This document shows positions 32,012 to 41,867 of a stretch of 64,000 nucleotides of DNA, in pieces. The notes under the pieces are model-generated. The model worked only from the letters and a program-made list of their open reading frames with translations, did not search any database and was not told where the DNA came from. Within the stretch, counting starts at the first letter, position 1. Every line of letters begins with the position of its first letter. A program made the position numbers and the translations under genes. The stretch lies in the NCBI RefSeq assembly GCF_034259205.1, contig NZ_CP139487.1:186001-250000 (forward strand). Direction: 5' to 3'. The stretch comes from Peredibacter starrii (lineage in GTDB: Bacteria > Bdellovibrionota > Bacteriovoracia > Bacteriovoracales > Bacteriovoracaceae).

Positions 32012-33099
32012 TTCTCTCGAACTTAATCATTAAGCAGTGGTTTAAAAGTCTCATCGCGGCCGTGACCGTGTTGTTCCTTTTAATTTCTACGGCGGATTTG
32101 ATTAACGGCTTCCTTCAAGGGAAAGACGCCATGAGAGTTCTGCTTGAATATTCTCTCAAGATGCCGGACCTTATGGGAAAGATGTTTCCCATCTGTTGTC
32201 TCGTGGCCACTCTCTTTTCATTGAATAATCTCAAGGCCCACGCTGAACTTATCGCCATTCTTGCGGCCGGATATTCTTATCGCCGCATTTATTTTTTGGT
32301 CGGTGCTTGTGCGCTTACCATGGTTGGCCTTCAGTTTCTTAACCTTGGTTTCGTTGAGCCTTATGCCAATAAAGTAAAACGTCAGGAAATTCAAAAGAGC
32401 CGAAAATCCGAAGGTAAGTACCTTACCCGCAGTAGTATTGAAGGTGGAAGATTCTGGTATAAGTCACAAAATTATTTTGCTTCATTTGGTTTCTTCGATC
32501 GAAAATCCAATGTGCTTCAAGATGTAGAAATCTATTACTTTACAGAAAATCACACGAGTTCAAAAATCCTAAAGGCCCAAAAGGCCTCTTTCATTTCAGA
32601 AGGAAAATGGCTACTCACGAATGTGACGGAACTTTCAGGTCTTAGTACTCCGACCTTTCCGATGCAAACAACCAAGCCAGAGATCACCATGTCACTGAAT
32701 GAAAATCCAGATGACTTCGGTGAATTTGAAGCGGATCTCACGACTCTGAATTTTTTCAAACTCAATCAATTCATCAAACGCATGTCGAGAACCGGAATCA
32801 ATATTTCCGAGTACGAAATCATTCTGATGAATAAAGTGTTTTTGAGTTTTGTGTGTCTGGTCTTCGCCCTTATTCCAGTTTCAACTATTTTCAATCCAAA
32901 CCGTCGTTCTGATTCATTTGGTAAGAATGTCGTTCTGACTTTGTTGGTTACTGTCCTGTTTTGGGTTCTTTACAGTGGCGCCGTAGCTTATGGAAATTCT
33001 GGAGCAGTTGCCCCATGGCTTGCGACGGGAATTGTGCCGCTTTTATTCTTCAGTTACGTGCTATTTACCTTCTGGAAACATAGAAAACTCTCGATTTAA
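32008..33099 (+). CDS. LptF/LptG family permease (YjgP/YjgQ)
   Basis: A 363-residue inner-membrane protein with three N-terminal and three C-terminal transmembrane segments around a periplasmic beta domain, the LptF/G layout. The stretch FSLNNLKAHAELIAILAAGYSYRRI is the conserved coupling region after helix 2. LptFG with LptB extract LPS from the inner membrane. Only one of the two permease genes is here, and I cannot decide between F and G. It overlaps the CFI-box gene and is followed by def. Confidence 0.85.
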   Translation: MILSNLIIKQWFKSLIAAVTVLFLLISTADLINGFLQGKDAMRVLLEYSLKMPDLMGKMFPICCLVATLFSLNNLKAHAELIAILAAGYSYRRIYFLVGACALTMVGLQFLNLGFVEPYANKVKRQEIQKSRKSEGKYLTRSSIEGGRFWYKSQNYFASFGFFDRKSNVLQDVEIYYFTENHTSSKILKAQKASFISEGKWLLTNVTELSGLSTPTFPMQTTKPEITMSLNENPDDFGEFEADLTTLNFFKLNQFIKRMSRTGINISEYEIILMNKVFLSFVCLVFALIPVSTIFNPNRRSDSFGKNVVLTLLVTVLFWVLYSGAVAYGNSGAVAPWLATGIVPLLFFSYVLFTFWKHRKLSI

Positions 33100-33114
33100 T
33101 TTCACTCTTGTCTG

Positions 33115-33123
33115 TGCTATAAA
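33115..33123 (+). promoter_or_regulatory. Extended -10 promoter of def, probably leaderless
   Basis: TG (33115-33116), one base, TATAAA (33118-33123). The predicted start at 33130 is one base before the def ATG, and CCCCT occupies the ribosome binding site position. Confidence 0.5.
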
Positions 33124-33130
33124 AGCCCCT

Positions 33131-33703
33131 ATGAATATCGAAAATTACAAACTTGAGGGAGAGCGTCTCCCTATCGTGACCTATCCTGACCCTGTTCTTT
33201 CCACTAAGGCGTTGCCGGTGACTGAATTTACACCTGATCTTCATAACTTAGTGAAGAACATGCTGTTTACGATGTACCACGCCCCTGGAATTGGACTCGC
33301 CGCTCCTCAAGTGGGAATTGGCCAGAGAATTTTTGTGCTAGATGTCGGTTATGACCGTGAAGTGGTTACGAACTCTGCTGGGAAAGAAGAAGTCCGCATG
33401 TCGAACTTTAATCCCATGGTTCTGATCAATCCGGTGATCACAGGAACTTCTGGAACAACCACTTATGAAGAAGGTTGTTTATCTGTGCCTGGTGTTTACG
33501 AAGAAGTTAAGCGCTACGAAAGCATCAAGGTGAAGTACCAGGATCTGAACGGCAAAGAACACGAAATGGAAGCAGATGATCTTCTTTCAATTTGTATTCA
33601 GCATGAAAACGATCACCTTGAAGGAATTGTTTTCATCGAGCGTTTAAGTAATCTCAAAAAGAATTTCTATAAAAAGAAAATGGTGAAAGAGAAGGTTAAA
33701 TGA
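33131..33703 (+). CDS. def: Peptide deformylase
   Basis: A 190-residue metalloenzyme that removes the N-formyl group from nascent proteins. All three motifs are present: GIGLAAPQVG, EGCLSVPG (metal Cys) and QHENDHLEG, in which HENDH is the HEXXH zinc/iron site. An insertion of about 15 residues (NSAGKEEVRMSN) lies between motifs 1 and 2. The open frame extends upstream to 32990 inside the permease gene, but ATG 33131 gives the family's N-terminus. fmt follows with a 4-base overlap. Confidence 0.94.
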   Translation: MNIENYKLEGERLPIVTYPDPVLSTKALPVTEFTPDLHNLVKNMLFTMYHAPGIGLAAPQVGIGQRIFVLDVGYDREVVTNSAGKEEVRMSNFNPMVLINPVITGTSGTTTYEEGCLSVPGVYEEVKRYESIKVKYQDLNGKEHEMEADDLLSICIQHENDHLEGIVFIERLSNLKKNFYKKKMVKEKVK

Positions 33704-34644
33704 AAAAGTTTCGTGTTGCCTTCTGTGGGACGCCGGACTTTTCAGTTCCTACTCTCGATTTACTAAGTAACCATCCTCATATTGATCTTCGTTACGTTAT
33801 TTCTATGCCCGACCGACCATCCGGACGTGGCATGGATTTAAAATCACCTGAGGTGATTGAATTCGCCAAAGCGAAGCGAATTCCATTTTTTCAAACTGAA
33901 AACATTAACAAAGAACCAGAGTTCCTGGAAAAGCTTAAAGCGGAAGAACTAGACTTCGTTGTGGTTCTGGCCTTTGCTCAATTCCTCGGCAGCAACATGC
34001 TAAACATGGGAAAGCTTGGTTGTTTTAACATCCACACTTCAGTTCTTCCGAAGTATCGTGGGGCCGCTCCGATTCAATACGCACTTCTTAACGGCGACAC
34101 TGAGACAGGTGTTTCGATTCAGAAGATGGTGAAGAAAATGGATGCTGGTGATCTTGTTCACTTTCACACAGTTCCCATTGCGGAAACTGAAACTGGTGGA
34201 CAACTTTATACGCGATTGAAGTTCCAAGCAGCTCTAGCGATGAATGATCTCATCACAAAGCTTCTGGAAAACAAAGTTACCTATACAGTTCAAGACGAGA
34301 GCAAAGTTTCATTTGCTCCGACTCTTAAAAAAGAAGATGGTCTTCTGAACTTCAAAGAAAAGACCGTCGCTCAAATTCTAAATAACATTCGCGCGCTTGA
34401 TCCCTGGCCCGGCACTTACTGTTTCTTAAACGGTAAACGTCTTAAAGTTTTGGAAGCACAAAAATATCACAAGAAACTAGCTCCAGGTAAGGCCGAGAAC
34501 GATCTAGGTTCACTGGTAGTTGGTTGCGTAGATGGAACTCTTCGCCTCACTCAAGTTCAGCTTGAAGGCAAAAAGGCCTGCACGGATCGCGAACTACTAA
34601 ACGGCATTAAAACTGAAATCATTCTAACTTCTGATAAGGAATAG
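33700..34644 (+). CDS. fmt: Methionyl-tRNA formyltransferase
   Basis: A 314-residue enzyme that formylates initiator Met-tRNA, the step matched by Def. Visible are FCGTPDFSVPTL at the N-terminus, the formyl-folate site NIHTSVLPKYRGAAPIQYAL with the catalytic Asn-His, and MDAGDLVH; the C-terminal OB-like domain begins near LDPWPGTYCF. The def-fmt pair overlaps ATGA, as in many bacteria. Confidence 0.95.
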   Translation: MKKFRVAFCGTPDFSVPTLDLLSNHPHIDLRYVISMPDRPSGRGMDLKSPEVIEFAKAKRIPFFQTENINKEPEFLEKLKAEELDFVVVLAFAQFLGSNMLNMGKLGCFNIHTSVLPKYRGAAPIQYALLNGDTETGVSIQKMVKKMDAGDLVHFHTVPIAETETGGQLYTRLKFQAALAMNDLITKLLENKVTYTVQDESKVSFAPTLKKEDGLLNFKEKTVAQILNNIRALDPWPGTYCFLNGKRLKVLEAQKYHKKLAPGKAENDLGSLVVGCVDGTLRLTQVQLEGKKACTDRELLNGIKTEIILTSDKE

Positions 34645-34645
34645 T

Positions 34646-35299
34646 ATGTCGGTCATCATTTCACCAAGTCTTCTGTCAGTAGATTTTCTGGAACTAAAGA
34701 CTGAACTAGAGCGTTTAAATGAGATCGATGATCTATGGCTTCACTTAGACGTCATGGACTCGCACTTCGTTCCGAACCTAACCTTCGGTGAACCAGTACT
34801 TAACAAAGTTAAAACTGTTTCTAAGCACAAGCTTGATGCTCACTTCATGGTGACGGATCCAGACTTCTTCGTGGAAAACTTCAAGAACGTAGGTCTTCAT
34901 AACTTCACCTTTCACTGGGAAGCGACGAAGAATCCTGAAGAACTTATTAAAAAAATCAAAGCACTTTATCCTTCTGCCGGAATTTCTCTTAAACCTGGAA
35001 CTCCCCTATCAGCAATCCCGATGAAAATTTGGGAGATGGTTGATCTCGTCCTCATCATGAGTGTTGAGCCGGGCTTCGGTGGCCAGAAGTTCATGCCAGA
35101 ATCGATTGATAAAGTGATTGCCCTGGATCTTATTCGTCATGAGAACAAACTCAACTTCCAAATCCAAGTTGATGGCGGAATCAATGGCGAGAATGCCGGG
35201 TACCTTATCCAAGCCGGGGCCAACAATCTAGTTGCTGGTTCTTATGTCTTCGGAGCTCCTAATAAAGATTATCTCTCTCGTATTAATAAAATTCGTTAA
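34646..35299 (+). CDS. rpe: Ribulose-phosphate 3-epimerase
   Basis: A 217-residue TIM-barrel enzyme interconverting ribulose-5-P and xylulose-5-P. LHLDVMDSHFVPN (metal/catalytic Asp and His), VEPGFGGQKFM and QVDGGINGENA are the family motifs; the usual G of MDGHFVPN is S here. GGAATAG precedes the ATG, one base after the fmt stop. Confidence 0.94.
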   Translation: MSVIISPSLLSVDFLELKTELERLNEIDDLWLHLDVMDSHFVPNLTFGEPVLNKVKTVSKHKLDAHFMVTDPDFFVENFKNVGLHNFTFHWEATKNPEELIKKIKALYPSAGISLKPGTPLSAIPMKIWEMVDLVLIMSVEPGFGGQKFMPESIDKVIALDLIRHENKLNFQIQVDGGINGENAGYLIQAGANNLVAGSYVFGAPNKDYLSRINKIR

Positions 35300-35308
35300 G
35301 GTTCACAC

Positions 35309-36865
35309 ATGTTAAATTTCGACAAAGCTAAAGTATTTAAACTAAACGGTACCAATCTTACTCTGGAAGATCTGGCCTTCATCGCTAAAGCAAAGGCCGG
35401 CGAAGTAAAACTAGAAATCGAAGCAGCTGCCTGGGACAAAATGCACAAGTCTCGCCAAGTGGTTCTTGATATCGTGAAAAAAGGGAAACCTGTTTACGGT
35501 ATTAACACTGGTTTCGGAGCTCTTGCCTCAAAACAAATCGCAGTAGAAGACCTTGAGCAACTTCAATACAACTTGATTCGCTCTCACTGTACAGGTGTTG
35601 GCCGTCCGTTTAACCGTACGGTTACTCGTGCTATCATGCTTTCACGTGCGAACTGCTTGATCCAGGGTTTCTCTGGTGTAACTCCAGATACGATCGCGCT
35701 TCTTTTTGACTTCATTAACTATGACATTAATCCCGTGATTCCTGAAAAAGGTTCAGTGGGTGCTTCAGGAGATCTAGCTCCACTTTCTCACATCGCTCTT
35801 GCTCTTATCGGCGAAGGTGAAGTTGAGTACGGCGGCAAGATCGTTAAATCTGATTTCGCCATTCACCAGATTGGTAAAACACCAGCGAAGCTTGGTGCCA
35901 AAGATGGTCTAGCACTTATTAACGGAACTTCCGTAATGCTTGCCCTTGGTGCTCTTGCCCTTTGGGACGCTAAAAGAATTGTAAAACAGGCCGATATCAT
36001 CGCTAGTCTAACTCTTGATGCTGTTCGCGGAACACCTGCAGCTTATGATGCTCGCATCTCAATGCTTAAGCCTCAACCAGGCCAGGTCGATGTTTCTCGT
36101 AACATGCTGACACTGATTAAAGGTTCTGAAATTGCCGTTTCTCATAAGGACGATGGTAAGGTTCAAGATCCATATTCACTTCGTTGTATCCCACAAGTTC
36201 ATGGGGCCTGCAGACAAACTATTCGTCACGCAGAAGAAGTGCTTAACATCGAGCTTAACTCTGTAACTGATAACCCGCTTGTGTTCATCGAAACTGGTGA
36301 CGTTATCTCTGGTGGTAACTTCCACGGTGAAGCACTTGCTCTTTGTATGGATTATCTGGCGATGGGACTTTCTGAAATCGCCAACATCGCTGAACGCCGT
36401 GTGGAAAAGATGATGAACCCAAGCTTCTCTGATCTTCCAGCATTCCTAACGAAGAACTCAGGTCTTAACTCTGGTCTCATGATCGCTCACGTAACAATGG
36501 CGGCCCTGGCCTCTGAAAACAAATATCTTTGTCACCCAGCTTCAGTGGATTCAATTCCGACATCAACAGATAAGGAAGACCACGTATCAATGGGTGTGAC
36601 TGCTGGACGTAAACTTCATGAAGTTGTGTCGAACGTTCAAAACTGTCTGGCGATCGAACTTCTTTGTAACACGCAAGGGATCGAGTTCCTTCGTCCGATG
36701 AAGTCTTCAGTTGCTATCGAGAAAGCTTACTCGCTTGTGAGAAAGCACGTTCAACCAATTGGCGAAGATCGTATCTTCCACAAAGACATCGAGAATTTAA
36801 CTAAACTTGTTCAAAGTGAAGAACTAATTAAGGAAGTGGAAGCCGTAGTTGGCCCACTAGCCTAA
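35309..36865 (+). CDS. hutH: Histidine ammonia-lyase
   Basis: A 518-residue lyase converting L-histidine to urocanate and ammonia. The self-processing Ala-Ser-Gly triad forming the MIO cofactor is in GSVGASGDLAPLSH, and YGINTGFGALA, ENKYLCHPASVDSIPTS and LNIELNSVTDNPLVF are typical. It begins the three-gene hut cluster. AAGG lies before the ATG. Confidence 0.96.
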   Translation: MLNFDKAKVFKLNGTNLTLEDLAFIAKAKAGEVKLEIEAAAWDKMHKSRQVVLDIVKKGKPVYGINTGFGALASKQIAVEDLEQLQYNLIRSHCTGVGRPFNRTVTRAIMLSRANCLIQGFSGVTPDTIALLFDFINYDINPVIPEKGSVGASGDLAPLSHIALALIGEGEVEYGGKIVKSDFAIHQIGKTPAKLGAKDGLALINGTSVMLALGALALWDAKRIVKQADIIASLTLDAVRGTPAAYDARISMLKPQPGQVDVSRNMLTLIKGSEIAVSHKDDGKVQDPYSLRCIPQVHGACRQTIRHAEEVLNIELNSVTDNPLVFIETGDVISGGNFHGEALALCMDYLAMGLSEIANIAERRVEKMMNPSFSDLPAFLTKNSGLNSGLMIAHVTMAALASENKYLCHPASVDSIPTSTDKEDHVSMGVTAGRKLHEVVSNVQNCLAIELLCNTQGIEFLRPMKSSVAIEKAYSLVRKHVQPIGEDRIFHKDIENLTKLVQSEELIKEVEAVVGPLA

Positions 36866-36874
36866 GGAGATTTT

Positions 36875-38533
36875 ATGTCAAATATTCCTCTTCCACCGAC
36901 TGGTGACAAATTAACTTGTAAGGGCTGGCACCAAGAGGCCGCTCTTCGTTGTTTACTCAATAACCTTCACCCTGATGTTGCTGAAGACCGCGAGCAATTA
37001 ATTGTTTACGGTGGTAACGGCCAGGCTGCAAGAAACCCAAAAGCGCTTAATGATCTCATCAACACGCTTAAGAATCTGGAGAACAACGAAACACTTATCG
37101 TTCAATCTGGTAAACCAGTGGCGGTTTTCCCTTCTAACCCTCAAGGTCCTCGCGTCCTAATCGCGAACTCAAACCTTGTTCCTAATTGGGCGAACTGGGA
37201 TCACTTCAATAAACTAAAAGACGAAGGTCTCATGATGTACGGTCAAATGACTGCTGGATCATGGATCTACATCGGCTCTCAAGGCATCGTTCAAGGTACT
37301 TATGAGACTTTCGCAGCTGCTGCTCGCAAGCACTGGGGCGAGAACGCAACTCTTAAAGGTAAACTCGTTCTTACTGCCGGTATCGGCGGTATGGGTGGAG
37401 CTCAACCACTCGCTGTAAAAATGGCGGAAGGTGTTTGTCTTTGCTGTGACGTGGATGTAACTCGCATCGAGAAACGTCTTAAATCAAAATACCTCGACGT
37501 TCTAGCGAACAACTTCGATGAAGCTCTTCAAATCGCTCTTAAAGCGAAGAACGCTGGTGAAGCACTCACTGTTGGTGTGGTTGGTAACGCTGTTGATTTC
37601 TTCGAGTTCGTACTTGATCAAGGCATCGTTCCAGATCTAGTGACTGACCAAACTTCAGCTCACGATCCACTTAACGGTTACGTTCCTGCTGGTATGACTC
37701 TGGCAGAAGCTAATGAACTAAGAAAAACCAATCCTCAGAAATACACTGAGTATTCTTACGAAACAATGGGCGCTCACGTTCGCGTGATGATCGCTTTTAA
37801 GAAGAAAGGCTCTCACGTATTTGATTACGGTAACAACCTTCGTGCTGGTGCTCAGAAAGTTGGTGTTAAAGACGCTTTCTCTTTCCCGGGTTTCGTTCCA
37901 GCTTACATCCGTCCTCTATTCTGTGAAGGATCTGGTCCATTCCGTTGGGTCGCTCTTTCTGGTGATCCAGAAGACATCCGCGTAACAGATGAAGCTCTTA
38001 AAGAGCTTTTCCCAGAGAACAAATCGATGATCAACTGGCTTGATAAGGCCGGCAAAATGATTCAGTTCCAAGGCCTTCCTGCTCGTATCTGTTGGTTAAA
38101 GTACGGTGACCGTGAAAAAGCGGCCCTTCTATTCAATAAACTTGTTCGTGAGAAGAAAGTTAAAGCTCCAATCGTGATCGGCCGTGACCACTTAGACTGT
38201 GGTTCAGTGGCAAGTCCAAACCGTGAAACAGAAGCGATGAAAGACGGTTCAGATGCAGTTTCTGACTGGCCTCTACTAAACGCGATGATCAACATCAATA
38301 ACGGTGCTAGCTGGATTTCTCTTCACCACGGTGGTGGTGTAGGTATGGGTTATTCTCAGCACTCTGGTATGGTGATCGTTTGTGACGGAACGGCCGAGAT
38401 GGATGAGCGTCTATCACGCGTTCTAAACTCAGATTCAGGTATGGGCATCGTTCGTCACGCAGACGCGGGCTACGACATCGCTCTTGATATCGCGAAAAAA
38501 CCAACGACTAAAATTAAGTTCCCATCACTATGA
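36875..38533 (+). CDS. hutU: Urocanate hydratase
   Basis: A 552-residue NAD-dependent urocanase. Signatures include [26 protein letters not shown] (NAD binding), the [15 protein letters not shown] active-site region with its Cys, and the C-terminal [27 protein letters not shown] precedes the ATG ten bases after hutH. The stop overlaps hutI by 4 bases. Confidence 0.96.
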   Translation: MSNIPLPPTGDKLTCKGWHQEAALRCLLNNLHPDVAEDREQLIVYGGNGQAARNPKALNDLINTLKNLENNETLIVQSGKPVAVFPSNPQGPRVLIANSNLVPNWANWDHFNKLKDEGLMMYGQMTAGSWIYIGSQGIVQGTYETFAAAARKHWGENATLKGKLVLTAGIGGMGGAQPLAVKMAEGVCLCCDVDVTRIEKRLKSKYLDVLANNFDEALQIALKAKNAGEALTVGVVGNAVDFFEFVLDQGIVPDLVTDQTSAHDPLNGYVPAGMTLAEANELRKTNPQKYTEYSYETMGAHVRVMIAFKKKGSHVFDYGNNLRAGAQKVGVKDAFSFPGFVPAYIRPLFCEGSGPFRWVALSGDPEDIRVTDEALKELFPENKSMINWLDKAGKMIQFQGLPARICWLKYGDREKAALLFNKLVREKKVKAPIVIGRDHLDCGSVASPNRETEAMKDGSDAVSDWPLLNAMININNGASWISLHHGGGVGMGYSQHSGMVIVCDGTAEMDERLSRVLNSDSGMGIVRHADAGYDIALDIAKKPTTKIKFPSL

Positions 38534-39741
38534 AAACTTACGTTCATCTCAATCAATTAGTAACTCTGGAAGGCGCCCTGAAAAAAGACGGGCGCCGACT
38601 TGTTCCCGCTGATTTATCAATCATCGAGGACGGAGCGATTGTATTTGATGATGAACGTATCGTTTGGACTGGAAAGTCTTCAGAACTTCCGGCCGAATAT
38701 CAAAAAAACTCCATCGATATGAAGGGCCATGTGCTGACACCGGAAATGGTGGATTCACATACTCACATCGTATTCGGTGGAGATCGCGCGCAAGAGTACG
38801 CTGATCGTTTAAATGGTGTGAGCTACGAAGAGATCGCCAAGCGTGGCGGTGGAATTCTCCTCACCATGACTCAAACGAATAAGGCAACAACTGAAGAGCT
38901 GTTTAATTCAGCTTGTGCTCGCATAGAGCGTCTTCATTCTTATGGAATTGGTACAATTGAAATCAAGTCCGGTTATGGTCTTAATTTTGAGAAAGAATAC
39001 GAAGTTTCGCTCGTAATTGATCGCCTGAAGAAAAAGTATCAACCCAAGATTCAGATTTTTAATACTTATCTCGCGGCCCATGATGTGCCTCGCACTTTCT
39101 CTTCTTCATCTCAGTATTTAAAAGAAGTGGTACTGCCGCTTTTAGAAAAACTGGCACCAATGAAAGTGATTGATGCCGTGGATATCTTCCACGAGAAGAA
39201 CTATTTCACTGCTGAAGACACGGATTTATTATTCTCCCGTGCCAAGCAACTAGGCATAGCTCGCAAGATCCATGCCGATGAATTAAATGATAATGATGGA
39301 GCGAAACTCGCTGTAAAACATGAGGCACTTTCTGCAGATCACCTATTAAAAATTTCAGCTTCTGGAATTGCAGCGCTGGCAAACTCAAAAACAGTTGCGA
39401 CTCTTCTTCCTGGAACGGCGTTCTTCTTAGGAAAACCTTTGGCCCCTGCGCGTACTATCCTAGATGGTGGAGCGAAGGTCTCAATTGCCTCAGATTACAA
39501 TCCCGGCTCTTGTCACTGTGATAACCTACTCCTGATTGCTTCCATCGCCTCGGCCCAAATGAAGCTTAACCAAGCAGAACTTTGGACTGGGATTACCCTA
39601 AACGCAGCTGCAGCCCTTGCCCTTCCTAATCAAGGTGCCCTGCTGCCTGGTATGCGTCCGCGGTTTTCAATATTTAAGACCGAAAGCTTGTCCCACATTA
39701 CTTATAATTGGGGCAAAAACTTCGCGGTAACGACCCTATAA
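38530..39741 (+). CDS. hutI: Imidazolonepropionase
   Basis: A 403-residue amidohydrolase acting third in histidine breakdown. [17 protein letters not shown] contains the HxH metal ligands, IKSGYGLN and [16 protein letters not shown] the further ligands, and [14 protein letters not shown] the catalytic Asp. The genes for the last steps (hutF/hutG or hutE) are not present, so formiminoglutamate must be handled elsewhere. A 6-bp inverted repeat AAAGTG/CACTTT covers the stop codon. Confidence 0.95.
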   Translation: MKTYVHLNQLVTLEGALKKDGRRLVPADLSIIEDGAIVFDDERIVWTGKSSELPAEYQKNSIDMKGHVLTPEMVDSHTHIVFGGDRAQEYADRLNGVSYEEIAKRGGGILLTMTQTNKATTEELFNSACARIERLHSYGIGTIEIKSGYGLNFEKEYEVSLVIDRLKKKYQPKIQIFNTYLAAHDVPRTFSSSSQYLKEVVLPLLEKLAPMKVIDAVDIFHEKNYFTAEDTDLLFSRAKQLGIARKIHADELNDNDGAKLAVKHEALSADHLLKISASGIAALANSKTVATLLPGTAFFLGKPLAPARTILDGGAKVSIASDYNPGSCHCDNLLLIASIASAQMKLNQAELWTGITLNAAAALALPNQGALLPGMRPRFSIFKTESLSHITYNWGKNFAVTTL

Positions 39742-39808
39742 AGTGTTCACACTTTAACATTCGTATCTAATTTCATGGCTTAATACTTCAAATCCTCTTG
39801 GAGTACCT

Positions 39809-40426
39809 ATGAAAGGTCTATTAGCGCTACTTACGTTCGCAACGACTCTATCCGCATTTGCTGCTTGTCCGAGCATAGAATTGCCAACCCAATTTAAGGC
39901 CCGCGAACAATGGGCATCTCTTGGTGTGGACATGGATTTGAGCGCCAATAAAACTCGCCTGGGTGAAATTGAAGAAAGAGTGGTTCGTCTTACTCCTACG
40001 TTTGATCTCTACAATATCGATGGGAAGAAAGTGGCCCATGCCCGAAAAAAACTGTTCAGTTGGGGCACTACTATTGAAGTCTCAGACTGTGAGGGCAACC
40101 TCATCGGTAAAGTGAAAGAAAATATCCTGCGCTCTATATGGGACTTCTATACTCGTTATGAAATCCTGGATGCTAATGACAATGTCATCGCCGCGACTGA
40201 AAAGATGGAATTCTTCAGCACTGAATTCAAGGTCTTCACTCATAAGGACAAAAAGAAAGAAGAGATCATGCGCATGACTCGTCCAATGATTAACGTGCTC
40301 GTAGATAACTGGAACATAAAAATTTTGAAAGAAGGCGTGATCGATCCACGTATTCTGGTAATGATTCCTGCCTTTAAAACTTCATCTGATAATGAACAAC
40401 GTGAAAAAGAAGAGAAGAAAAAATGA
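39809..40426 (+). CDS. Secreted LURP-one-like protein, copy 1
   Basis: A 205-residue protein with a signal peptide (ending SAFA before ACPS). The mature chain has the LURP-one-related/tubby-like repeat pattern: FDLYNIDGKKVAHARKKLFSWGTTIEVSD followed by GNLIGKVKENI and YEILDANDNVIAATE. Cytoplasmic bacterial and plant members of this fold are common, but secreted ones are unusual. GGAG precedes the ATG. The C-terminus is Lys/Glu-rich. Its stop overlaps copy 2 by 4 bases. Confidence 0.6.
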   Translation: MKGLLALLTFATTLSAFAACPSIELPTQFKAREQWASLGVDMDLSANKTRLGEIEERVVRLTPTFDLYNIDGKKVAHARKKLFSWGTTIEVSDCEGNLIGKVKENILRSIWDFYTRYEILDANDNVIAATEKMEFFSTEFKVFTHKDKKKEEIMRMTRPMINVLVDNWNIKILKEGVIDPRILVMIPAFKTSSDNEQREKEEKKK

Positions 40427-41022
40427 AAACACTACTTTCTGCCATCATTCTCCTTTCATCAGTTTCGGCATTTGCTAATTGTCCGGAATTCAAAGTTCCA
40501 AAAAAATTTATGGCGCGAGAGAGTCTATTTAGCTCGCGTGCAACCGATATGACTTTCGATGCTGGTGGAAATCGGATCGCCAAAATCGAAGAACGTCTCT
40601 TAAGCGCCACCACCACATTTGATCTTTACGATAATAAACGCCAAAAAATTGCGACCGCCCGACAGAGAATGTTCAGTGGCGGTACTGAAATTGAAATCAA
40701 AGATTGCGCCGGGAAAATAATAGGGAAAATAAAAGAAAGAGTTTTCCACAACATGTTTGATATCTACTCAAAATACAGCATTCTGGATGCCACTGGAAAA
40801 GTGATTGCAGAATCTGAAAAGAAAGAAATATTGGCCCCAAGTTTTTCAGTAACGGGGACCAATGGAAAACAGCTAATGAAAATGCGTTTGTCGACCTTCA
40901 GCACTCGCAGCTTAGATGAATGGGTAGTGGAAATTCTCAATGACACTCAGGCCGACCCGAGAATCTTGTTAATGATCCCGGCCTTCAAAACATCGGCCGA
41001 TAATCGAGAAACTGAAAAGTAA
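40423..41022 (+). CDS. Secreted LURP-one-like protein, copy 2
   Basis: A 199-residue paralog of the preceding protein: signal peptide ending SAFA before NCPEF, then FKVPKKFMARES, IEERLLSATTTFDLYDNKRQKIATAR, GKIIGKIKERVFHN and DPRILLMIPAFKTSAD, each with a counterpart in copy 1. The tandem copies are translationally coupled (ATGA). The stop codon abuts the convergent thioredoxin-like gene with no base between (TAATTA). Confidence 0.6.
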   Translation: MKTLLSAIILLSSVSAFANCPEFKVPKKFMARESLFSSRATDMTFDAGGNRIAKIEERLLSATTTFDLYDNKRQKIATARQRMFSGGTEIEIKDCAGKIIGKIKERVFHNMFDIYSKYSILDATGKVIAESEKKEILAPSFSVTGTNGKQLMKMRLSTFSTRSLDEWVVEILNDTQADPRILLMIPAFKTSADNRETEK

Positions 41023-41577
41023 TTACTGGCCGAGTTGTTTATCAATCATGTCTAAGAAGTCTTTATCCATAAAATTATGGAGCTTCTTATTCACGTAGAT
41101 GACTCTGCCCTTGTGATAAACAATCGACACCGGATAGGTGCGAATCTGAAACATCTCCGAGATATGGCTTCTTGGATCTTCTACTGATTCAAAATTCAGA
41201 TGGTACTTCGACTCAGTTTTACGAATGTGTTCGGCCGAATCAGCGTCGTCACCATTGATCCCAATGACCTTCACTTTCCCCTTATATTTTTCCTGAAATT
41301 GCACCAGAGAAGGGAACTCTTTTAGGCAGGGAATACACCAGGATGCCCAGAAATTAAGCAGGATAATTGGCGAAGGATCTTTCTTGAGTTCAATAGTCGT
41401 ATTCTTAGACGTCGTTAATTTAAGCGTTTGGAAATTGGTCTCATATACGGAGTGTTTTTGTTTGTCCTCTTCCACTAATTCCGCGTTACTATTGAAGTTG
41501 TCCCAAAGGATTTGGGTGGAGAGGAAGCCCGTAAAGGCCAGGATAAAGAGCAGAATGGGAATAAGCTTTTTCTTCAT
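41023..41577 (-). CDS. TlpA-like membrane-anchored thioredoxin
   Basis: A 184-residue protein with an N-terminal transmembrane anchor (about 5-24), a short linker and a thioredoxin fold with active site WASWCIPCLKEF and cis-Pro in RTYPVSIV. It should act in the periplasm as a reductant, for cytochrome c maturation or disulfide turnover. AAGGACG lies upstream of the ATG. It might keep the secreted cysteine-containing proteins nearby in the right state, but that is a guess. Confidence 0.85.
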   Translation of the reverse strand: MKKKLIPILLFILAFTGFLSTQILWDNFNSNAELVEEDKQKHSVYETNFQTLKLTTSKNTTIELKKDPSPIILLNFWASWCIPCLKEFPSLVQFQEKYKGKVKVIGINGDDADSAEHIRKTESKYHLNFESVEDPRSHISEMFQIRTYPVSIVYHKGRVIYVNKKLHNFMDKDFLDMIDKQLGQ

Positions 41578-41624
41578 TGCAAACGTCCTTATGGATCACA
41601 ATTGTATCTGAGAAAGAAAGAATT

Positions 41625-41840
41625 ATGAAGCCCTGGAACATATTGATTAACAAGACCCAGAAATTAGGAGAACGCGGCCAATCGATCGTAGAGTTCGTAT
41701 TGCTTATGTGCGTCCTAATGGGCATTTCCTGGGGTTTTGTTAGCTTCATGAATCATAACCTTTCGCGCTACTGGGAATACTCTGCAAATCTCATCATTAA
41801 CGATGGACCAAATAAACCGAAAGCGGTTCAATTACGTTAA
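41625..41840 (+). CDS. TadE-like single-helix peptide
   Basis: A 71-residue protein. RGQSIVEFVLLMCVLMGISWGFVSFMNHNLSRYWEY matches the N-terminal part of TadE/TadF pilins, with the G-x-x-x-V-E-F processing-site pattern followed by one hydrophobic helix. TadE-type minor pilins are usually longer and encoded with the Tad secretion machinery, which is absent here, so this is an orphan. ATG 41625 follows GAAAGAAAG; the longer frame upstream overlaps the divergent gene's start. Confidence 0.5.
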   Translation: MKPWNILINKTQKLGERGQSIVEFVLLMCVLMGISWGFVSFMNHNLSRYWEYSANLIINDGPNKPKAVQLR

Positions 41841-41867
41841 GCAATTTTTTGAATTAAGGATGGATTC

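Noticed and set aside
39740-39755. Inverted repeat AAAGTG/CACTTT as terminator of the hut cluster
   Set aside because: It overlaps the stop codon, is short and weak, and is followed by AACATT instead of a T tract.
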